Source of the DNA: Hydractinia symbiolongicarpus
Lineage: Eukaryota > Cnidaria > Hydrozoa > Anthoathecata > Hydractiniidae
Assembly: GCF_029227915.1 (NCBI RefSeq)
Contig: NC_079885.1
Span: 18,363,001-18,427,000, forward strand
Direction: 5' to 3'
DNA: 64,000 nucleotides
Below are positions 35,916 through 48,625 of the stretch, in pieces. The position numbers and the translations under genes were made by a program. The notes below the pieces were generated by a model that had not been told where the DNA came from, searched no databases, and saw nothing but the letters and a program-made list of their open reading frames with translations. Position 1 is the stretch's first letter. Each line of letters starts with the position of its first letter.

Positions 35916-36464
35916 GATCACTAGTCTAAATGAAAAAACGTGCAGGAGGCCATACGCGGGCCTATCTCTCATCTCGCTCACAGAGACTTGGTAAGCACGG
36001 TCCACTCAATGGCTTTCCAAATGCGAAGAGTGAAGGCCGCAGACGGCAGGGGTTGAGCCAAGGGCCTTTCGCCCGTATCCCGCTCACAAGTTTTTTTTTT
36101 TTTTAGCAGAATAATACATACGAGCTAATCAAAATCGGCTCGAGGAAAGAAATAAAGTTCAGAGACAACCAAAGGAGTCGAACTGCAGTAGAAACAAACT
36201 AGATGTAACGCAAGCCACTAGTACGACGTATTGCCTACAGGGACAACACTCTCCGAGACAGCGAACGCAACTTCCTAGTGATTCACGCGAACGCACTCAA
36301 CTAGATGATGTAGATCAGAAAGGTGAAAGTCCTTGTGTCAAGTCTACACCTCACGATGCAGCACCTTTTAAGCGTCCTCTACGAACGGACACACTGGCAA
36401 GCGGCACACCACAAGCAAAGGTTAAGTCGGCTCGAAGGCACAACAGGTCGCGCCGACTTACGAC

Positions 36465-36583
36465 AACTCTGGGCTTTCTTCAGTTCACGCACAAATCTTT
36501 CGCCTTTTACTAAAGATTTCCGTGGAGAAGGCCAAAACGATGAGTATATAGACGATTTTTCTACTGTCTCGCTTCGGCGGGAC
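36465..36583 (+). ncRNA. U5: U5 snRNA, unit 55
   Basis: Consensus RNA; rare spacer variants GGACAACACT and CTAGATGATG recur in unit 83. The longest T-run (21) follows. Confidence 0.95.
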
Positions 36584-37139
36584 GATCACTAGTCTAAATG
36601 AAAAAACGTGCAGGAGGCCATACGCGGGCCTATCTCTCATCTCGCTCACAGAGACTTGGTAAGCACGGTCCACTCAATGGCTTTCCAAATGCGAAGAGTG
36701 AAGGCCGCAGACGGCAGGGGTTGAGCCAAGGGCCTTTCGGCCGTATCCCGCTCACAAGTTTTTTTTTTTTTTTTTTTTTAGCAGAATAATACATACGAGC
36801 TAATCAAAATCGGCTCGAGGAAAGAAATAAAGTTCAGAGACAACCAAAGGAGTCGAACTGCAGTAGAAACAAACTAGATGTAACGCAAGCCACTAGTACG
36901 ACGTATTGCCTACAGGGACCACACTCTCCGAGACAGCGAACGCAACTTCCTAGTGATTCACGCGAACGCACTGAACTAGGTGATGTAGATCAGAAAGGTG
37001 AAAGTCCTTGTGTCAAGTCTACACCTCACGATGCAGCACCTTTTAGGCGTCCTCTACGAACGGACACACTGGCAAGCGGCACACCACAAGCAAAGGTTAA
37101 GTCGGCTCGAAGGCACAACAGGTCGCGCCGACTTACGAC

Positions 37140-37258
37140 AACTCTGGGCTTTCTTCAGTTCACGCACAAATCTTTCGCCTTTTACTAAAGATTTCCGTGG
37201 AGAAGGCCAAAACGATGAGTATATAGACGATTTTTCTACTGTCTCGCTTCGGCGGGAC
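37140..37258 (+). ncRNA. U5: U5 snRNA, unit 56
   Basis: Consensus RNA; spacer TTTTAGGCG shared with units 57, 58 and 84. Confidence 0.95.
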
Positions 37259-37808
37259 GATCACTAGTCTAAATGAAAAAACGTGCAGGAGGCCATACGC
37301 GGGCCTATCTCTCATCTCGCTCACAGAGACTTGGTAAGCACGGTCCACTCAATGGCTTTCCAAATGCGAAGAGTGAAGGCCGCAGACGGCAGGGGTTGAG
37401 CCAAGGGCCTTTCGGCCGTATCCCGCTCACAAGTTTTTTTTTTTTTTTAGCAGAATAATACATACGAGCTAATCAAAATCGGCTCGAGGAAAGAAATAAA
37501 GTTCAGAGACAACCAAAGGAGTCGAACTGCAGTAGAAACAAACTAGATGTAACGCAAGCCACTAGTACGACGTATTGCCTACAGGGACCACACTCTCCGA
37601 GACAGCGAACGCAACTTCCTAGTGATTCACGCGAACGCACTGAACTAGGTGATGTAGATCAGAAAGGTGAAAGTCCTTGTGTCAAGTCTACACCTCACGA
37701 TGCAGCACCTTTTAGGCGTCCTCTACGAACGGACACACTGGCAAGCGGCACACCACAAGCAAAGGTTAAGTCGGCTCGAAGGCACAACAGGTCGCGCCGA
37801 CTTACGAC

Positions 37809-37927
37809 AACTCTGGGCTTTCTTCAGTTCACGCACAAATCTTTCGCCTTTTACTAAAGATTTCCGTGGAGAAGGCCAAAACGATGAGTATATAGACGAT
37901 TTTTCTACTGTCTTGCTTCGGCGGGAC
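37809..37927 (+). ncRNA. U5: U5 snRNA, unit 57
   Basis: C to T at 37914 in the 3' hairpin (C-G to U-G). Confidence 0.93.
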
Positions 37928-38476
37928 GATCACTAGTCTAAATGAAAAAACGTGCAGGAGGCCATACGCGGGCCTATCTCTCATCTCGCTCACAGAGACT
38001 TGGTAAGCACGGTCCACTCAATGGCTTTCCAAATGCGAAGAGTGAAGGCCGCAGACGGCAGGGGTTGAGCCAAGGGCCTTTCGGCCGTATCCCGCTCACA
38101 AGTTTTTTTTTTTTTTAGCAGAATAATACATACGAGCTAATCAAAATCGGCTCGAGGAAAAAAATAAAGTTCAGAGACAACCAAAAGAGTCGAACTGCAG
38201 TAGAAACAAACTAGATGTAACGCAAGCCACTAGTACGACGTATTGCCTACAGGGACCACACTCTCCGAGACAGCGAACGCAACTTCCTAGTGATTCACGC
38301 GAACGCACTCAACTAGGTGATGTAGATCAGAAAGGTGAAAGTCCTTGTGTCAAGTCTACACCTCACGATGCAGCACCTTTTAGGCGTCCTCTACGAACGG
38401 ACACACTGGCAAGCGGCACACCACAAGCAAAGGTTAAGTCGGCTCGAAGGCACAACAGGTCGCGCCGACTTACGAC

Positions 38477-38595
38477 AACTCTGGGCTTTCTTCAGTTCAC
38501 GCACAAATCTTTCGCCTTTTACTAAAGATTTCCGTGGAGAAGGCCAAAACGATGAGTATATAGACGATTTTTCTACTGTCTCGCTTCGGCGGGAC
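38477..38595 (+). ncRNA. U5: U5 snRNA, unit 58
   Basis: Consensus copy. Confidence 0.95.
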
Positions 38596-39144
38596 GATCA
38601 CTAGTCTAAATGAAAAAACGTGCAGGAGGCCATACGCGGGCCTATCTCTCATCTCGCTCACAGAGACTTGGTAAGCACGGTCCACTCAATGGCTTTCCAA
38701 ATGCGAAGAGTGAAGGCCGCAGACGGCAGGGGTTGAGCCAAGGGCCTTTCGGCCGTATCCCGCTCACAAGTTTTTTTTTTTTTTAGCAGAATAATACATA
38801 CGAGCTAATCAAAATCGGCTCGAGGAAAAAAATAAAGTTCAGAGACAACCAAAAGAGTCGAACTGCAGTAGAAACAAACTAGATGTAACGCAAGCCACTA
38901 GTACGACGTATTGCCTACAGGGACCACACTCTCCGAGACAGCGAACGCAACTTCCTAGTGATTCACGCGAACGCACTCAACTAGGTGATGTAGATCAGAA
39001 AGGTGAAAGTCCTTGTGTCAAGTCTACACCTCACGATGCAGCACCTTTTAAGCGTCCTCTACGAACGGACACACTGGCAAGCGGCACACCACAAGCAAAG
39101 GTTAAGTCGGCTCGAAGGCACAACAGGTCGCGCCGACTTACGAC

Positions 39145-39263
39145 AACTCTGGGCTTTCTTCAGTTCACGCACAAATCTTTCGCCTTTTACTAAAGATTTC
39201 CGTGGAGAAGGCCAAAACGATGAGTATATAGACGATTTTTCTACTGTCTCGCTTCGGCGGGAC
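39145..39263 (+). ncRNA. U5: U5 snRNA, unit 59
   Basis: Consensus RNA; the downstream T-run is interrupted by G. Confidence 0.95.
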
Positions 39264-39813
39264 GATCACTAGTCTAAATGAAAAAACGTGCAGGAGGCCA
39301 TACGCGGGCCTATCTCTCATCTCGCTCACAGAGACTTGGTAAGCACGGTCCACTCAATGGCTTTCCAAATGCGAAGAGTGAAGGCCGCAGACGGCAGGGG
39401 TTGAGCCAAGGGCCTTTCGCCCGTATCCCGCTCACAAGTTTTTGTTTTTTTTTAGCAGAATAATACATACGAGCTAATCAAAATCGGCTCGAGGAAAGAA
39501 ATAAAGTTCAGAGACAACCAAAGGAGTCGAACTGCAGTAGAAACAAACTAGATGTAACGCAAGCCACTAGTACGACGTATTGCCTACAGGGACCACACTC
39601 TCCGAGACAGCGAACGCAACTTCCTAGTGATTCACGCGAACGCACTCAACTAGGTGATGTAGATCAGAAAGGTGAAAGTCCTTGTGTCAAGTCTACACCT
39701 CACGATGCAGCACCTTTTAAGCGTCCTCTGCGAACGGACACACTGGCAAGCGGCACACCACAAGCAAAGGTTAAGTCGGCTCGAAGGCACAACAGGTCGC
39801 GCCGACTTACGAC

Positions 39814-39932
39814 AACTCTGGGCTTTCTTCAGTTCACGCACAAATCTTTCGCCTTTTACTAAAGATTTCCGTGGAGAAGGCCAAAACGATGAGTATATAG
39901 ACGATTTTTCTACTGTCTCGCTTCGGCGGGAC
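39814..39932 (+). ncRNA. U5: U5 snRNA, unit 60
   Basis: Consensus RNA; the CCTCTGCGAACGG spacer variant recurs in hybrid unit 86. Confidence 0.95.
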
Positions 39933-40482
39933 GATCACTAGTCTAAATGAAAAAACGTGCAGGAGGCCATACGCGGGCCTATCTCTCATCTCGCTCACAG
40001 AGACTTGGTAAGCACGGTCCACTCAATGGATTTCCAAATGCGAAGAGTGAAGGCCGCAGACGGCAGGGGTTGAGCCAAGGGCCTTTCGGCCGTATCCCGC
40101 TCACAAGTTTTTTTTTTTTTTTAGCAGAATAATACATACGAGCTAATCAAAATTGGCTCGAGGAAAGAAATAAAGTTCAGAGACAACCAAAGGAGTCGAA
40201 CTGCAGTAGAAACAAACTGGATGTAACGCAAGCCACTAGTACGACGTATTGCCTACAGGGACCACACTCTCCGAGACAGCGAACGCAACTTCCTAGTGAT
40301 TCACGCGAACGCACTCAACTAGGTGATGTAGATCAGAAAGGTGAAAGTCCTTGTGTCAAGTCTACGCCTCACGATGCAGCACCTTTTAAGCGTCCTCTAC
40401 GAACGGACACACTGGCAAGCGGCACACCACAAGCAAAGGTTAAGTCGGCTCGAAGGCACAACAGGTCGCGCCGACTTACGAC

Positions 40483-40601
40483 AACTCTGGGCTTTCTTCA
40501 GTTCACGCACAAATCTTTCGCCTTTTACTAAAGATTTCCGTGGAGAAGGCCAAAACGATGAGTATATAGACGATTTTTCTACTGTCTCACTTCGGCGGGA
40601 C
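40483..40601 (+). ncRNA. U5: U5 snRNA, unit 61
   Basis: G to A at 40589 (GTCTCAC) breaks one 3' hairpin pair; the change recurs in unit 86. Confidence 0.92.
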
Positions 40602-41151
40602 GATCACTAGTCTAAATGAAAAAACGTGCAGGAGGCCATACGCGGGCTTATCTCTCATCTCGCTCACAGAGACTTGGTAAGCACGGTCCACTCAATGGTT
40701 TTCCAAATGCGAAGAGTGAAGGCCGCAGACGGCAGGGGTTGAGCCAAGGGCCTTTCGGCCGTATCCCGCTCACAAGTTTTTTTTTTTTTTTAGCAGAATA
40801 ATACATACGAGCTAATCAAAATCGGCTCGAGGAAAGAAATAAAGTTCAAAGACAACCAAAGGAGTCGAACTGCAGTAGAAACAAACTAGATGTAACGCAA
40901 GCCACTAGTACGACGTATTGCCTACAGGGACCACACTCTCCGAGACAGCGAACGCAACTTCCTAGTGATTCACGCGAACGCACTCAACTAGGTGATGTAG
41001 ATCAGAAAGGTGAAAGTCCTTGTGTCAAGTCTACACCTCACGATGCAGCACCTTTTAAGCGTCCTCTACGAACGGACACACTGGCAAGCGGCACACCACA
41101 AGCAAAGGTTAAGTCGGCTCGAAGGCACAACAGGTCGCGCCGACTGACGAC

Positions 41152-41270
41152 AACTCTGGGCTTTCTTCAGTTCACGCACAAATCTTTCGCCTTTTACTAA
41201 AGATTTCCGTGGAGAAAGCCAAAACGATGAGTATATAGACGATTTTTCTACTGTCTCGCTTCGGCGGGAC
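41152..41270 (+). ncRNA. U5: U5 snRNA, unit 62
   Basis: G to A at 41217 (GGAGAAAGCC) turns a U-G pair of the basal stem into U-A. The palindrome arm reads GCCGACTGA. Confidence 0.94.
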
Positions 41271-41820
41271 GATCACTAGTCTAAATGAAAAAACGTGCAG
41301 GAGGCCATACGCGGGCCTATCTCTCATCTCGCTCACAGAGACTTGGTAAGCACGGTCCACTCAATGGCTTTCCAAATGCGAAGAGTGAAGGCCGCAGACG
41401 GCAGGGGTTGAGCCAAGGGCCTTTCGGCCGTATCCCGCTCACAAGTTTTTTTTTTTTTTTAGCAGAATAATACATACGAGCTAATCAAAATCGGCTCGAG
41501 GAAAGAAATAAAGTTCAGAGACAACCAAAGGAGTCGAACTGCAGTAGAAACAAACTAGATGTAACGCAAGCCACTAGTACGACGTATTGCCTACAGGGAC
41601 CACACTCTCCGAGACAGCGAACGCAACTTCCTAGTGATTCACGCGAACGCACTCAACTAGGTGATGTAGATCAGAAAGGTGAAAGTCCTTGTGTCAAGTC
41701 TACACCTCACGATGCAGCACCTTTTAAGCGTCCTCTACGAACGGAAACACTGGCAAGCGGCACACCACAAGCAAAGGTTAAGTCGGCTCGAAGGCACAAC
41801 AGGTCGCGCCGACTTACGCC

Positions 41821-41939
41821 AACTCTGGGCTTTCTTCAGTTCACGCACAAATCTTTCGCCTTTTACTAAAGATTTCCGTGGAGAAGGCCAAAACGATGAG
41901 TATATAGACGATTTTTCTACTGTCTCGCTTCGGCGGGAC
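41821..41939 (+). ncRNA. U5: U5 snRNA, unit 63
   Basis: Consensus RNA; A to C at 41819, two bases before the assigned start. Confidence 0.95.
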
Positions 41940-42488
41940 GATCACTAGTCTAAATGAAAAAACGTGCAGGAGGCCATACGCGGGCCTATCTCTCATCTCG
42001 CTCACAGGGACTTGGTAAGCACGGTCCACTCAATGGCTTTCCAAATGCGAAGAGTGAAGGCCGCAGACGGCAAGGGTTGAGCCAAGGGCCTTTCGGCCGT
42101 ATCCCGCTCACAAGTTTTTTTTTTTTTTAGCAGAATAATACATACGAGCTAATCAAAATCGGCTCGAGGAAAGAAATAAAGTTCAGAGACAACCAAAGGA
42201 GTCGAACTGCAGTAGAAACAAACTAGATGTAACGCAAGCCACTAGTACGACGTATTGCCTACAGGGACCACACTCTCCGAGACAGCGAACGCAACTTCCT
42301 AGTGATTCACGCGAACGCACTCAACTAGGTGATGTAGATCAGAAAGGTGAAAGTCCTTGTGTCAAGTCTACACCTCACGATGCAGCACCTTTTAAGCGTC
42401 CTCTACGAACGGACACACTGGCAGGCGGCACACCACAAGCAAAGGTTAAGTCGGCTCGAAGGCACAACAGGTCGCGCCGACTTACGAC

Positions 42489-42607
42489 AACTCTGGGCTT
42501 TCTTCAGTTCACGCACAAATCTTTCGCCTTTTACTAAAGATTTCCGTGGAGAAAGCCAAAACGATGAGTATATAGACGATTTTTCTACTGTCTCGCTTCG
42601 GCGGGGC
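42489..42607 (+). ncRNA. U5: U5 snRNA, unit 64
   Basis: GGAGAAAGCC basal-stem change plus A to G at 42606 in the 3' hairpin (U-A to U-G); both keep pairing. Confidence 0.94.
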
Positions 42608-43156
42608 GATCACTAGTCTAAATGAAAAAACGTGCAGGAGGCCATACGCGGGCCTATCTCTCATCTCGCTCACAGAGACTTGGTAAGCACGGTCCACTCA
42701 ATGGCTTTCCAAATGCGAAGAGTGAAGGCCGCAGACGGCAGGGGTTGAGCCAAGGGCCTTTCGCCCGTATCCCGCTCACAAGTTGTTTTTTTTTTTAGCA
42801 GAATAATACATACGAGCTAATCAAAATCGGCTCGAGGAAAGAAATAAAGTTCAGAGACAACCAAAGGAGTCGAACTGCAGTAGAAACAAACTAGATGTAA
42901 CGCAAGCCACTAGTACGACGTATTGCCTACAGGGACCACACTCTCCGAGACAGCGAACGCAACTTCCTAGTGATTCACGCGAACGCACTCAACTAGGTGA
43001 TGTAGATCAGAAAGGTGAAAGTCCTTGTGTCAAGTCTACACCTCACGATGCAGCACCTTTTAAGCGTCCTCTACGAACGGACACACTGGCAAGCGGCACA
43101 CCACAAGCAAAGGTTAAGTCGGCTCGAAGGCACAACAGGTCGCGCCGACTTACGAC

Positions 43157-43275
43157 AACTCTGGGCTTTCTTCAGTTCACGCACAAATCTTTCGCCTTTT
43201 ACTAAAGATTTCCGTGGAGAAGGCCAAAACGATGAGTATATAGACGATTTTTCTACTGTCTCGCTTCGGCGGGAC
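43157..43275 (+). ncRNA. U5: U5 snRNA, unit 65
   Basis: Consensus copy. Confidence 0.95.
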
Positions 43276-43824
43276 GATCACTAGTCTAAATGAAAAAACG
43301 TGCAGGAGGCCATACGCGGGTCTATCTCTCATCTCGCTCACAGAGACTTGGTAAGCACGGTCCACTCAATGGCTTTCCAAATGCGAAGAGTGAAGGCCGC
43401 AGACGGCAAGGGTTGAGCCAATGGCCTTTCGGCCGTATCCCGCTCGCAAGTTTTTTTTTTTTTTAGCAGAATAATACATACGAGCTAATCAAAATCGGCT
43501 CGAGGAAAGAAATAAAGTTCAGAGACAACCAAAGGAGTCTAACTGCAGTAGAAACAAACTAGATGTAACGCAAGCCACTAGTACGACGTATTGCCTACAG
43601 GGACCACACTCTCCGAGACAGCGAACGCAACTTCCTAGTGATTCACGCGAACGCACTCAACTAGGTGATGTAGATCAGAAAGGTGAAAGTCCTTGTGTCA
43701 AGTCTACACCTCACGATGCAGCACCTTTTAAGCGTCCTCTACGAACGGACACACTGGCAAGCGGCACACCACAAGCAAAGGTTAAGTCGGCTCGAAGGCA
43801 CAACAGGTCGCGCCGACTTACGAC

Positions 43825-43943
43825 AACTCTGGGCTTTCTTCAGTTCACGCACAAATCTTTCGCCTTTTACTAAAGATTTCCGTGGAGAAGGCCAAAACGA
43901 TGAGTATATAGACGATGTTTCTACTGTCTTGCTTCGGCGGGAC
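43825..43943 (+). ncRNA. U5: U5 snRNA, unit 66
   Basis: T to G at 43917 interrupts the Sm-type U-run (GAUGUUUC); C to T at 43930 in the 3' hairpin. Sm assembly may be impaired. Confidence 0.88.
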
Positions 43944-44492
43944 GATCACTAGTCTAAATGAAAAAACGTGCAGGAGGCCATACGCGGGCCTATCTCTCAT
44001 CTCGCTCACAGAGACTTGGTAAGCACGGTCCACTCAATGGCTTTCCAAATGCGAAGAGTGAAGGCCGCAGACGGCAGGGGTTGAGCCAAGGGCCTTTCGG
44101 CCGTATCCCGCTCACAAGTTTTTTTTTTTTTTAGCAGAATAATACATACGAGCTAATCAAAATCGGCTCGAGGAAAGAAATGAAGTTCAGAGACAACCAA
44201 AGGAGTCGAACTGCAGTAGAAACAAACTAGATGTAACGCAAGCCACTAGTACGACGTATTGCCTACAGGGACCACACTCTCCGAGACAGCGAACGCAACT
44301 TCCTAGTGATTCACGCGAACGCACTCAACTAGGTGATGTAGATCAGAAAGGTGAAAGTCCTTGTGTCAAGTCTACACCTCACGATGCAGCACCTTTTAAG
44401 CGTCCTCTACGAACGGACACACTGGCAAGCGGCACAACACAAGCAAAGGTTAAGTCGGCTCGAAGGCACAACAGGTCGCGCCCACTTACGAC

Positions 44493-44611
44493 AACTCTGG
44501 GCTTTCTTCAGTTCACGCACAAATCTTTCGCCTTTTACTAAAGATTTCCGTGGAGAAGTCCAAAACGATGAGTATATAGACGATTTTTCTACTGTCTCGC
44601 TTCGGCGGGAC
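44493..44611 (+). ncRNA. U5: U5 snRNA, unit 67
   Basis: G to T at 44559 breaks a C-G pair in the basal stem. Confidence 0.91.
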
Positions 44612-45161
44612 GATCACTAGTCTAAATGAAAAAACGTGCAGGAGGCCATACGCGGGCCTATCTCTCATCTCGCTCACAGAGACTTGGTAAGCACGGTCCA
44701 CTCAATGGCTTTCCAAATGCGAAGAGTGAAGGCCGCAGACGGCAGGGGTTGAGCCAAGGGCCTTTCGGCCGTATCCCGCTCACAAGTTTTTTTTTTTTTT
44801 TAGCAGAATAATACATACGAGCTAATCAAAATCGGCTCGAGGAAAGAAATAAAGTTCAGAGACAACCAAAGGAGTCGAACTGCAGTAGAAACAAACTAGA
44901 TGTAACGCAAGCCACTAGTACGACGTATTGCCTACAGGGACCACACTCTCCGAGACAGCGAACGCAACTTCCTAGTGATTCACGCGAACGCACTCAACTA
45001 GGTGATGTAGATCAGAAAGGTGAAAGTCCTTGTGTCAAGTCTACACCTCACGATGCAGCACCTTTTAAGCGTCCTCTACGAACGGACACACTTGCAAGCG
45101 GCACACCACAAGCAAAGGTTAAGTCGGCTCGAAGGCACAACAGGTCGCGCCGACTTACGAC

Positions 45162-45280
45162 AACTCTGGGCTTTCTTCAGTTCACGCACAAATCTTTCGC
45201 CTTTTACTAAAGACTTCCGTGGAGAAGGCCAAAACGATGAGTATATAGACGATGTTTCTACTGTCTCGCTTCGGCGGGAC
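45162..45280 (+). ncRNA. U5: U5 snRNA, unit 68
   Basis: T to C at 45214 in the loop 1 stem and T to G at 45254 in the Sm-type site; both recur in unit 92. Confidence 0.88.
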
Positions 45281-45830
45281 GATCACTAGTCTAAATGAAA
45301 AAACGTGCAGGAGGCCATACGCGGGCCTATCTCTCATCTCGCTCACAGAAACTTGGTAAGCACGGTCCACTCAATGGCTTTCCAAATGCGAAGAGTGAAG
45401 GCCGCAGACGGCAGGGGTTGAGCCAAGGGCCTTTCGGCCGTATCCCGCTCACAAGTTTTTTTTTTTTTTTAGCAGAATAATACATACGAGGTAATCAAAA
45501 TCGGCTCGAGGAAAGAAATGAAGTTCAGAGACAACCAAAGGAGTCGAACTGCAGTAGAAACAAACTAGATGTAACGCAAGCCACTAGTACGACGTATTGC
45601 CTACAGGGACCACACTCTCCGAGACAGCGAACGCAACTTCCTAGTGATTCACGCGAACGCACTCAACTAGGTGATGTAGATCAGAAAGGTGAAAGTCTTT
45701 GTGTCAAGTCTACACCTCACGATGCAGAACCTTTTAAGCGTCCTCTACGAACGGACACACTGGCAAGCGGCACACCACAAGCAAAGGTTAAGTCGGCTCG
45801 AAGGCACAACAGGTCGCGCCCACTTACGAC

Positions 45831-45949
45831 AACTCTGGGCTTTCTTCAGTTCACGCACAAATCTTTCGCCTTTTACTAAAGATTTCCGTGGAGAAGGCCA
45901 AAACGATGAGTATATAGACGATTTTTCTACTGTCTCGCTTCGGCGGGAC
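45831..45949 (+). ncRNA. U5: U5 snRNA, unit 69
   Basis: Consensus RNA; its unit is nearly identical to the next, including GTCTTTGTGTC and GCAGAACC spacer variants. Confidence 0.95.
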
Positions 45950-46499
45950 GATCACTAGTCTAAATGAAAAAACGTGCAGGAGGCCATACGCGGGCCTATC
46001 TCTCATCTCGCTCACAGAGAATTGGTAAGCACGGTCCACTCAATGGCTTTCCAAATGCGAAGAGTGAAGGCCGCAGACGGCAGGGGTTGAGCCAAGGGCC
46101 TTTCGGCCGTATCCCGCTCACAAGTTTTTTTTTTTTTTTAGCAGAATAATACATACGAGCTAATCAAAATCGGCTCTAGGAAAGAAATGAAGTTCAGAGA
46201 CAACCAAAGGAGTCGAACTGCAGTAGAAACAAACTAGATGTAACGCAAGCCACTAGTACGACGTATTGCCTACAGGGACCACACTCTCCGAGACAGCGAA
46301 CGCAACTTCCTAGTGATTCACGCGAACGCACTCAACTAGGTGATGTAGATCAGAAAGGTGAAAGTCTTTGTGTCAAGTCTACACCTCACGATGCAGAACC
46401 TTTTAAGCGTCCTCTACGAACGGACACACTGGCAAGCGGCACACCACAAGCAAAGGTTAAGTCGGCTCGAAGGCACAACAGGTCGCGCCCACTTACGAC

Positions 46500-46618
46500 A
46501 ACTCTGGGCTTTCTTCAGTTCACGCACAAATCTTTCGCCTTTTACTAAAGATTTCCGTGGAGAAGGCCAAAACGATGAGTATATAGACGATTTTTCTACT
46601 GTCTCGCTTCGGCGGGAC
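46500..46618 (+). ncRNA. U5: U5 snRNA, unit 70
   Basis: Consensus RNA; recent duplicate of unit 69. Confidence 0.95.
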
Positions 46619-47168
46619 GATCACTAGTCTAAATGAAAAAACGTGCAGGAGGCCATACGCGGGCCTATCTCTCATCTCGCTCACAGAGAATTGGTAAGCA
46701 CGGTCCACTCAATGGCTTTCCAAATGCGAAGAGTGAAGGCCGCAGACGGCAGGGGTTGAGCCAAGGGCCTTTCGGCCGTATCCCGCTCACAAGTTTTTTT
46801 TTTTTTTTAGCAGAATAATACATACGAGCTAATCAAAATCGGCTCTAGGAAAGAAATGAAGTTCAGAGACAACCAAAGGAGTCGAACTGCAGTAGAAACA
46901 AACTAGATGTAACGCAAGCCACTAGTACGACGTATTGCCTACAGGGACCACACTCTCCGAGACAGCGAACGCAACTTCCTAGTGATTCACGCGAACGCAC
47001 TCAACTAGGTGATGTAGATCAGAAAGGTGAAAGTCCTTGTGTCAAGTCTACACCTCACGATGCAGCACCTTTTAAGCGTCCTCTACGAACGGACACACTG
47101 GCAAGCGGCACACCACAAGCAAAGGTTAAGTCGGCTCGAAGGCACAACAGGTCGCGCCCACTTACGAC

Positions 47169-47287
47169 AACTCTGGGCTTTCTTCAGTTCACGCACAAAT
47201 CTTTCGCCTTTTACTAAAGATTTCCGTGGAGAAGGCCAAAACGATGAGTATATAGACGATTTTTCTACTGTCTCGCTTCGGCGGGAC
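47169..47287 (+). ncRNA. U5: U5 snRNA, unit 71
   Basis: Consensus RNA; first unit with the GAACCAG end to its T-run. Confidence 0.95.
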
Positions 47288-47837
47288 GATCACTAGTCTA
47301 AATGAAAAAACGTGCAGGAGGCCATACGCGGGCCTATCTCTCATCTCGCTCACAGAGACTTGGTAAGCACGGTCCACTCAATGGCTTTCCAAATGCGAAG
47401 AGTGAAGGCCGCAGACGGCAGGGGTTGAGCCAAGGGCCTTTCGGCCGTATCCCGCTCACAAGTTTTCTTTTTTTTGAACCAGAATAATACATACGAGCTA
47501 ATCAAAATCGGCTCGAGGAAAGAAATAAAGTTCAGAGACAACCAAAGGAGTCGAACTGCAGTAGAAACAAACTAGATGTAACGCAAGCCACTAGTACGAC
47601 GTATTGCCTACAGGGACCACACTCTCCGAGACAGCGAACGCAACTTCCTAGTGATTCACGCGAACGCACTCAACTAGGTGATGTAGATCAGAAAGGTGAA
47701 AGTCCTTGTGTCAAGTCTACACCTCACGATGCAGCACCTTTTAAGCGTCCTCTACGAACGGACACACTGGCAAGCGGCACACCACAAGCAAAGGTTAAGT
47801 CGGCTCGAAGGCACAACAGGTCGCGCCGACTTACGAC

Positions 47838-47956
47838 AACTCTGGGCTTTCTTCAGTTCACGCACAAATCTTTCGCCTTTTACTAAAGATTTCCGTGGAA
47901 AAGGTCAAAACGATGAGTATATAGACGATTTTTCTACTGTCTCGCTTCGGCGGGAC
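47838..47956 (+). ncRNA. U5: U5 snRNA, unit 72
   Basis: G to A at 47900 and C to T at 47905 in the basal stem: one mismatch (C-A) and one wobble. Confidence 0.9.
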
Positions 47957-48506
47957 GATCACTAGTCTAAATGAAAAAACGTGCAGGAGGCCATACGCGG
48001 GCCTATCTCTCATCTCGCTCACAGAGAATTGGTAAGCACGGTCCACTCAATGGCTTTCCAAATGCGAAGAGTGAAGGCCGCAGACGGCAGGGGTTGAACC
48101 AAGGGCCTTTCGGCCGTATCCCGCTCACAAGTTTTTTTTTTTTTTTAGCAGAATAATACATACGAGCTAATCAAAATCGGCTCGAGGAAAGAAATGAAGT
48201 TCAGAGACAACCAAAGGAGTCGAACTGCAGTAGAAACAAACTAGATGTAACGCAAGCCACTAGTACGACGTATTGCCTACAGGGACCACACTCTCCGAGA
48301 CAGCGAACGCAACTTCCTAGTGATTCACGCGAACGCACTCAACTAGGTGATGTAGATCAGAAAGGTGAAAGTCCTTGTGTCAAGTCTACACCTCACGATG
48401 CAGCACCTTTTAAGCGTCCTCTACGAACGGACACACTGGCAAGCGGCACACCACAAGCAAAGGTTAAGTCGGCTCGAAGGCACAACAGGTCGCGCCCACT
48501 TACGAC

Positions 48507-48625
48507 AACTCTGGGCTTTCTTCAGTTCACGCACAAATCTTTCGCCTTTTACTAAAGATTTCCGTGGAGAAGGCCAAAACGATGAGTATATAGACGATTT
48601 TTCTACTGTCTCGCTTCGGCGGGAC
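48507..48625 (+). ncRNA. U5: U5 snRNA, unit 73
   Basis: Consensus RNA; last unit of large block A. Confidence 0.95.
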
